In this document: one piece after another, positions 59,415-64,000 of the stretch
Layout of the letters: each line of letters opens with the position of its first letter
Numbering within the stretch: position 1 is the first letter of the stretch
Assembly (NCBI GenBank): GCA_001643675.2
Contig: LSRY02000022.1
Coordinates: 754,001 to 818,000 of the forward strand
DNA length: 64,000 bases
Source: Monocercomonoides exilis
Taxonomy: Eukaryota; Preaxostyla; Oxymonadida; Polymastigidae
Reading direction: 5' to 3'
The notes under the pieces: model-generated
What the model saw: only the letters and a program-made list of their open reading frames with translations
Told to the model about the DNA's origin: nothing
The model's database searches: none
Made by a program: the position numbers and the translations under genes

Positions 59415-60353
59415 TTGATAGGGAAACTGAATGTGACCAGATTCGTGTGTCAAAAAGCTTCCCTGAATTTGTCACAACTGTTCAAACTCCAAAACAAAGC
59501 TTTGAGTCTGAGTGGATGGCAAGGAAAACTGTGCGTGAATGGATGGATAACTAATTGTCTCAGGAAGTGGAGCGAAAGGCTGAAAAAGAACCAACCAAGG
59601 AGATTGAATCCAGTGTTTCGACCAGAAGCTATTCTGACGACAGATGCATCGGGGCTTGCCATCAGCGCAACACTGAAAGTCAACAATCAAATGATGGACT
59701 TTCACAAACCTCTTCCACTTTTTGTCAGAAACCAAAGTTCAAATTGCAGAGAGCTATTCGCAATAAATTAAGCCATCGCGCATTACTCAATTTCCATTCG
59801 AAATCAAGAAATATGAAATCTGCTTATTCAATCAGACAACACAACAGCAGTTTTCAATCTGAATCGATGGGGAGCGGGTCCGAATCTCAGAACCCTTCTG
59901 AAGAAAATATGGAATCAAACTCAAGCGCTGAAAGTTGTTGTGAAAGCTCAACATATTCCTGGAGAGAAAAACATCAGAGCAGTCGGCCTATAGAAATTGG
60001 CAAAATGAGGAGATTACGAAGTTGAACAAAAAACACTCGAAGAGATTACCAATCAGCTTCAGATGCATATCACTCTCGATGCCTTCGCGACAAAAGAAAA
60101 CACAAAAGCAACGAGATGGTGCGGACCAGAAAACGGTTTAAGTCAAGAAAGGATACAAATTTCTTGGAGAAACGAGACAGTACTTGCTCTTCTCCCGATT
60201 CCTATGATTCCAGCTGGGATCCAAAAAGCAGCGATGGAGAAAGCTCGAGTTCTTCTTCTTCTTCCAGATTGGGAGGGTCAGATATGGGAACCTCTTTTGA
60301 ACAACACAAATCACTTCTCTTGGACATTGAGGAGAACGGAGGAGATAAGCTAG
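59415..60353 (+). pseudogene. RNase H region of the DIRS-like element (broken), right arm
   Basis: Degrades RNA in RNA-DNA hybrids. ILTTDASGLAI contains the first catalytic Asp; SNCRELFAIN followed by TAA and AIAHY the Glu block; LIQSDNTTAVFNLNR the next Asp. LAK[TGA]GDYEVE precedes the DAFATKEN block typical of the DIRS/Gypsy-like RNase H tail, then PDWEGQIWEPLL. Stops: TAA, TGA, TAG, TGA. The overlapping 60116-60802 frame is Ser-rich at first and becomes the likely true frame after about 60300 (SWWNEILVSKN), bridging to the recombinase. Confidence 0.68.
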
Positions 60354-60662
60354 GAAGGAAGATGGACGAAGCTAATGAATGCAACGCTTCCTCCAGGGAG
60401 ACTGAGGATATGCCTAATCAATCCATAACCGAAAAGGGAGAATCGTGGTGGAACGAGATTTTGGTATCAAAAAACATGTCACGTGAACTGGCCAAAGAGT
60501 GCTTAACAGGCGTCGCATGTGCCTCATGGATGGGATACATAGATGGGTTTGCACATTTCAAAGACGGATGGGATCAGTTGAAATTCAAAGACGTCCCTTC
60601 CAAATTTCAGATTTGGCAAAAAAGATGCTTGGATGTGTTTGTTGCCTTAAAAAAACATTGGA

Positions 60663-61749
60663 ATGAAAGCTTCTTCATTGAGAATTGTCAGATCTGCCAT
60701 TTCCTTCCTAACATCAGTATTATACGGAAAATCACTTGGAGAGAACACCTTGATCTCAATTCTGATCAGATCATTCAGGAGATCAGAATGCAGAAAGAAT
60801 AAAAAAACAAGAAGATATGTGGAATCCTCAACAACTCTTCACCTATATAGAAACGATTGGAAAGAACGAAAATTTGTTGTTCTCACAACCATCGAGGAAA
60901 ACAATTTGTTTGTGTATGATGTTATCAGCATGCAGCTTCACAGAATTGGAAAGAATCAACATCAAGGAATCAGAAAAAGAGGAGCAATCAATTAACCTGG
61001 ATACGTCACTAAAAACTGGACTTGAAAGAAGCAACGTTGTCATCCAATTCCTCAGAAAGGAAAGTTTAATATGTCCAGCAACAGCTGTTAAAGAATTGTG
61101 GGATCGAGTGAAAATTCACATTCCATATTCCAAAAAACAACTTCTGAGCTCTTCAACATATGATCCTATGAAGGCAGGAGCAATTCGAAAAGAAGCCAGC
61201 GAAATGATGAAAAACGCAAGAATCCCTTCGAACTACAGCCCATACACCTTGAAACACGCCTCAATATCAGCCTTAACAATCGCGGGAACTCCAGTTGAAC
61301 AGGTGGCAAAATTCGCAAGATTATCCGTCTGAAGCAACACAGTTATCAAACATTATTTCAGGTCCAACATTTCAAACAAGATGGCCCAGATTATTTCATC
61401 GAATCAGGAGACAAAGAAAGCAATTCAACAGCCTTCCACGGTTCCTCCATCCACAACTGCATCAGACGAAAAAGATTCCATCGTTCCCATCAATCAATAA
61501 TCACGTTTGCCAGAATGCCATGAAACAAAGAAAGCAATTGAAGAGATCTCACAACCAGACTGTATCGAAGAGCCAGAAGATAATGAGTCTCAATCCTTCC
61601 ACGAAAAGCAAGAAAATACCACGAACAATGAAAACGAGAAAAACGATAATGAAATCATCGAAGAAAAATGCATCCAGTTAATAATTCGAACAAGATCACA
61701 GAGACGAAAAGAAATGATGGAAAGAGAAAATTCAGAAAGTAATCCATAA
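60663..61749 (+). pseudogene. Tyrosine recombinase of the DIRS-like element (broken), right arm
   Basis: Would integrate circular cDNA by site-specific recombination. The N-terminal part is in the frame 60663-60995; the catalytic core is 60817-61332. LSACSFTELERI corresponds to the first catalytic block, but the usual Arg position reads Ser. YTLKHASISAL is the second block with Lys-His. After FARLSV a TGA (61330-61332) precedes SNTVIKHYF, whose Tyr (61354-61356) is the expected nucleophile. The phase continues through TAA at 61498-61500 into a charged tail ending at TAA 61747-61749. Confidence 0.72.
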
Positions 61750-61940
61750 CGCCCAATTACTACAAACTCTCAGATCGAAGAGAAGAAAGTGAATAAATGT
61801 CTTCTTCATTAAAAACAATTTAAATACCTTCATTTATTTACATATTCTTTTTGAAACGAAAAATTTTGATGAACAACCGAAAAAAGATACATTTAGATTT
61901 TTTCCCCCACCTCGTGAAATTCTGTTTTTTGAAAAACATA

Positions 61941-63340
61941 CACCAAAAATAATTCAAATTCGAAAAAGAATAATTCAATTTCGTAATTAATATTTCAATT
62001 TCGAAAAAAAATAATTCGAATTCGGAATTAATAATTCAAAATCGAAAATTAATAATTCGAATTCGGAAATTAATAATTCAATTTCGTAATTTATTAATTC
62101 GATTTCGAAAAAGAATAATTCAATTTCGAAAATGATTATTTCAATTTCGAAATTCATTATTAACTGAAATTTTAAATTTTTCTCGAGAATGGATTTCAGA
62201 AAAGTTCAAGTTATTTTTTAACCAATCAAATTTTATTACTCATAGAAAACTGTTTTTTTAATTGCAACAATCAATAAATCAATTTTTTTAAAAAATTTTT
62301 TTCATTTTCGAAAATCATCACTCAAATTATAATAATTTAATAAAAATTCATTCTATTGAATAACCAAATAAAAATTAAAAAAATTTATTCACGATTGTTG
62401 AATTATTTTTTCACAATAATGTGATTGTTTCATTGGCAAATTTTTGAATAATATCGGTTTTAAACATGAAAATGTATTTCTTTCCTTTTCAAATTAACTT
62501 CAGTCAATACAGATATCGCACAAAATACCGGACAGGATCGATTTCACAATAACTGCAAGAGGAATAATTCTGACAATTTTCCTCAAAGTATATCTCAACA
62601 ATGCTAACTCATTTGGGGGAAAATATGTAACTTCAAGCTTTTTCATTTATAAATTATGCACTTTTAATTGTCTTATTTTGATCAAAAAATCCAAGCAAAA
62701 TTTCTTTTCTTATTGAAATATTTGTGATGACACAAAACATTGTATTGTTGAATCAATGATATCAGTTTATGGATATGAGAATATTATTTATTTTGAAATC
62801 TGACAAAGTCAAGAAAAGTTATGAGTGAAACAATTTTTTGGTTATTTGTGCATAAAAAGCTTGAAAGTTCATATTTTCCCCCATTTGATATACAAAACTT
62901 TCAAAATAGCTTCATTTGTGCTCAGAAAAAATGAATCTATTTTGAAAGTTTTGAATGGCAAACGAATTTGAATTAATAAGACATTTAATGAAAAAAAACA
63001 GAATAATATCTCTGGTGGTTATTGTGAAATTGTTCTTTTCCGGTATTTTGTGCGATGTCCGGTATTTTATGCGATATCTGTAAATCTTCATTCAAAATGA
63101 ATGAAAATTATTTGAAGAAAATACATAATTTTTTAAATATTCATAAACAAAGTGTCCTCACGAGATAAAAATAAAGAGTATTTTGACAGCAAAACGTAAG
63201 TTAATAATTCCACAAATCAAAAAAATTGTCGTTTCGAAATTGAATTATTCTTTTTCGAAATCGAATTAATAAATTACGAAATTGAATTATTCTTTTTCGA
63301 ATTTGAATTATTCTTTTTCGAATTAGAATTATTTTTGGTG
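61941..63340. mobile_element. 1,400-bp TA-flanked MITE-like insertion, present only in the right arm
   Basis: Ends read CACCAAAAATAATTC inward on both sides, with TA duplicated at 61939-61940 and 63341-63342. The left arm has the uninterrupted TA at 7365-7366, and coordinate sums change by exactly 1,402. Long inverted ends consist of repeated units around AATAATTC and AATTTCGAAAAAGAATAATTC spaced about 20-22 bp. No ORF. A second element is nested inside; without it the host element is 827 bp. Non-autonomous, Tc1/mariner-like by target choice; it inserted after the arms were duplicated or differs between haplotypes. Confidence 0.93.
62510..63080. mobile_element. 571-bp nested foldback MITE with TA target duplication
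   Basis: Ends CAGATATCGCAYAAAATACC inward on both sides; TA at 62508-62509 and 63081-63082. The right end carries an additional copy of the ATCGCACAAAATACCGGA unit. Inside are inverted GGGGGAAAATATG...CTTCAAGCTTTT halves. It interrupts the 61941-63340 element, so it is the younger insertion. The internal sequence is related to the foldback element at 31874-32364 and its mirror. Confidence 0.9.
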
Positions 63341-63411
63341 TAACAGTTTAAAAAAATCGAAATCCAACAAAAAATATAAAGGGTTATAATCAAAAAAGAA
63401 AACTGAACTGA

Positions 63412-64000
63412 ATGTCAACGAACACGCAAACAGTGAAATTTTGCACTTTCAAGGAGGGGAACATTTCATTAAATTTAAATAATGATGATTGGATGAAGGG
63501 GGTTAAGCGAGGGCTTGCCGACAAATACGATGTTGATGCGCGTGATTTGTATTTCGCTCAAAAGCAAAAGATAGTTTCTGACGATTCAAAAGTGCGAGAT
63601 GTTCTTGAAGTGTGGCCCATTTCTTTTGTTTTCAACTTCTCTTTCTTGTCATTCTTTTCCTTATTGACAGAATTCTGAAGAAACAATTTATTTAGTGAAG
63701 CGAAGATCTTCATCTGGAGCGGCGGGCACAGCCACTGAAAATGAAGAGCCCTTGCCAAAAGTTGAAGAAAATATTTCGCCAGAGCTGCGCAGCTCAAAGC
63801 CGTTTGCTGTTCGCGTTACTGTTTGCAACAACGAAATGAAAGGGAAAGCGGTTACAGTGGAAAATGTGAGGCCAGATACAACGATTGACGAGTTTGCTGA
63901 AAGAGCATTAGAGGCCTTGAATGTTCCTGTTGGATGGATTTCAATTGTTTCAGAGACGGGCACGAAGTATTCCGGAACATGGAAAAGTGGAGGTTTCGAA
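63412..64000 (+). CDS. Four-ubiquitin-fold RING protein, right-arm copy, cut by the window end
   Basis: Exon 1 is 63412-63609, the intron 63610-63670, and exon 2 from 63671 to beyond 64000. Only the first ubiquitin-like fold and part of the second are visible. One substitution against the left copy is seen at 63956 (G for A). The upstream region differs strongly from the left copy because of the nested MITEs, which end 71 bp before the start codon, so the two copies may be regulated differently. Confidence 0.8.
63610..63670 (+). other. 61-nt intron of the right-arm ubiquitin-RING gene
   Basis: GTGTGGCCC...TTATTGACAG, phase 0, identical to 7037-7097. Confidence 0.75.

Larger units (their letters stand above)
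57950..61806 (+). mobile_element. Decayed DIRS-like tyrosine-recombinase retrotransposon, right-arm copy
   Basis: Inverted terminal repeats at 57950-57988 and 61767-61806 share CTTTCTTCTCTTCGATC and differ at a few positions. Order: Gag-like ORF, RT, RNase H, tyrosine recombinase. No integrase, protease or target duplication is seen, as expected for DIRS-type elements that integrate by recombinase. In-phase stops in otherwise open frames are mainly TAA/TAG at Gln-like sites and TGA at Arg-like sites. The copy shares its frameshifts with the left arm but has several transitions of its own (59664, 59973, 60075). Confidence 0.85.
36260..64000 (-). repeat. Right arm of the giant inverted repeat (truncated by the window)
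   Basis: Reverse complement of 6707-33066 with 1,402 extra bases from one TA-flanked insertion (61941-63340), scattered one-base run-length differences, a 15-nt microsatellite difference and few substitutions. The arm runs to the last base of the window. Confidence 0.95.

Noticed and set aside
60116-60802. 228-codon frame as a separate Ser-rich protein
   Set aside because: The first part overlaps the RNase H tail in another frame and is a shadow; only the later part (from about 60300) belongs to the retroelement polyprotein after a frameshift.
33404-61749. TAA/TAG reassigned to glutamine genome-wide
   Set aside because: The giant ORF and the ubiquitin-RING gene contain many Gln residues, all CAA/CAG, and TGA also interrupts element genes. 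Kept only as an alternative in the findings.
6707-64000. Palindrome as a hairpin-adapter or fold-back read artefact
   Set aside because: Such artefacts give identical arms with no unique spacer. Here a 3.2-kb spacer, a 1,400-bp arm-specific insertion with target duplication, a 15-nt microsatellite difference and true substitutions are present. A haplotype misjoin remains possible.

Overview
The window is AT-rich nuclear DNA from a eukaryote. It has a 61-nt GT-AG intron, a tyrosine-recombinase (DIRS-type) retrotransposon, a Harbinger-type DDE transposase, TA-flanked foldback elements and an AATAAA signal just behind a stop codon. I see nothing prokaryotic and no rRNA, tRNA or CRISPR. The species cannot be named from the sequence; a protist-like genome fits best.

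The dominant structure is a huge inverted repeat. About 6,707-33,066 (left arm) is repeated in reverse on 36,260-64,000 (right arm). The arms are nearly identical, differing by sparse substitutions, homopolymer and microsatellite lengths, and one 1,400-bp insertion found only in the right arm. The right arm is cut by the window end, so the true palindrome is longer. From outside to centre each arm carries: a four-ubiquitin-fold RING protein gene; a decayed DIRS-like element; a GC-richer giant Ser-rich reading frame of about 3,820 codons; a 137-codon hypothetical ORF; AT-rich DNA with decayed fragments, one of them beta-helix-like; a broken Harbinger transposase with a partner ORF; a foldback element; and a 70-aa basic coiled-coil ORF at the inner edge. 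Left of the arm (1-5.4 kb) lie a 2.2-kb foldback element with 479-bp terminal inverted repeats and unassigned DNA.

The ~3.2-kb single-copy centre (33,067-36,259) encodes an archaeo-eukaryotic-type primase-polymerase followed by a D5/DUF5906-like superfamily 3 helicase. This is the replication pair known from virophages, Polinton-like viruses and plasmid-like replicons. Between the genes and the arms are a perfect 10-bp stem-loop and short tandem repeats. The inner flanks are recognisably homologous to each other in inverted orientation but strongly diverged, while a few dozen bases further out the arms are almost identical. The centre therefore looks like a primpol-helicase mobile replicon with inverted ends, sitting at the pivot of a recent (or gene-converted) chromosomal inverted duplication. 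The main alternative is a misassembly that joined two haplotypes through this element.

The mobile-element genes are interrupted by in-frame stops, most of them explicable as C-to-T changes at Gln/Arg codons, and by frameshifts shared by both arms. Host-like genes are open. The two copies of the giant gene are each broken, at different places, by one-base homopolymer differences.
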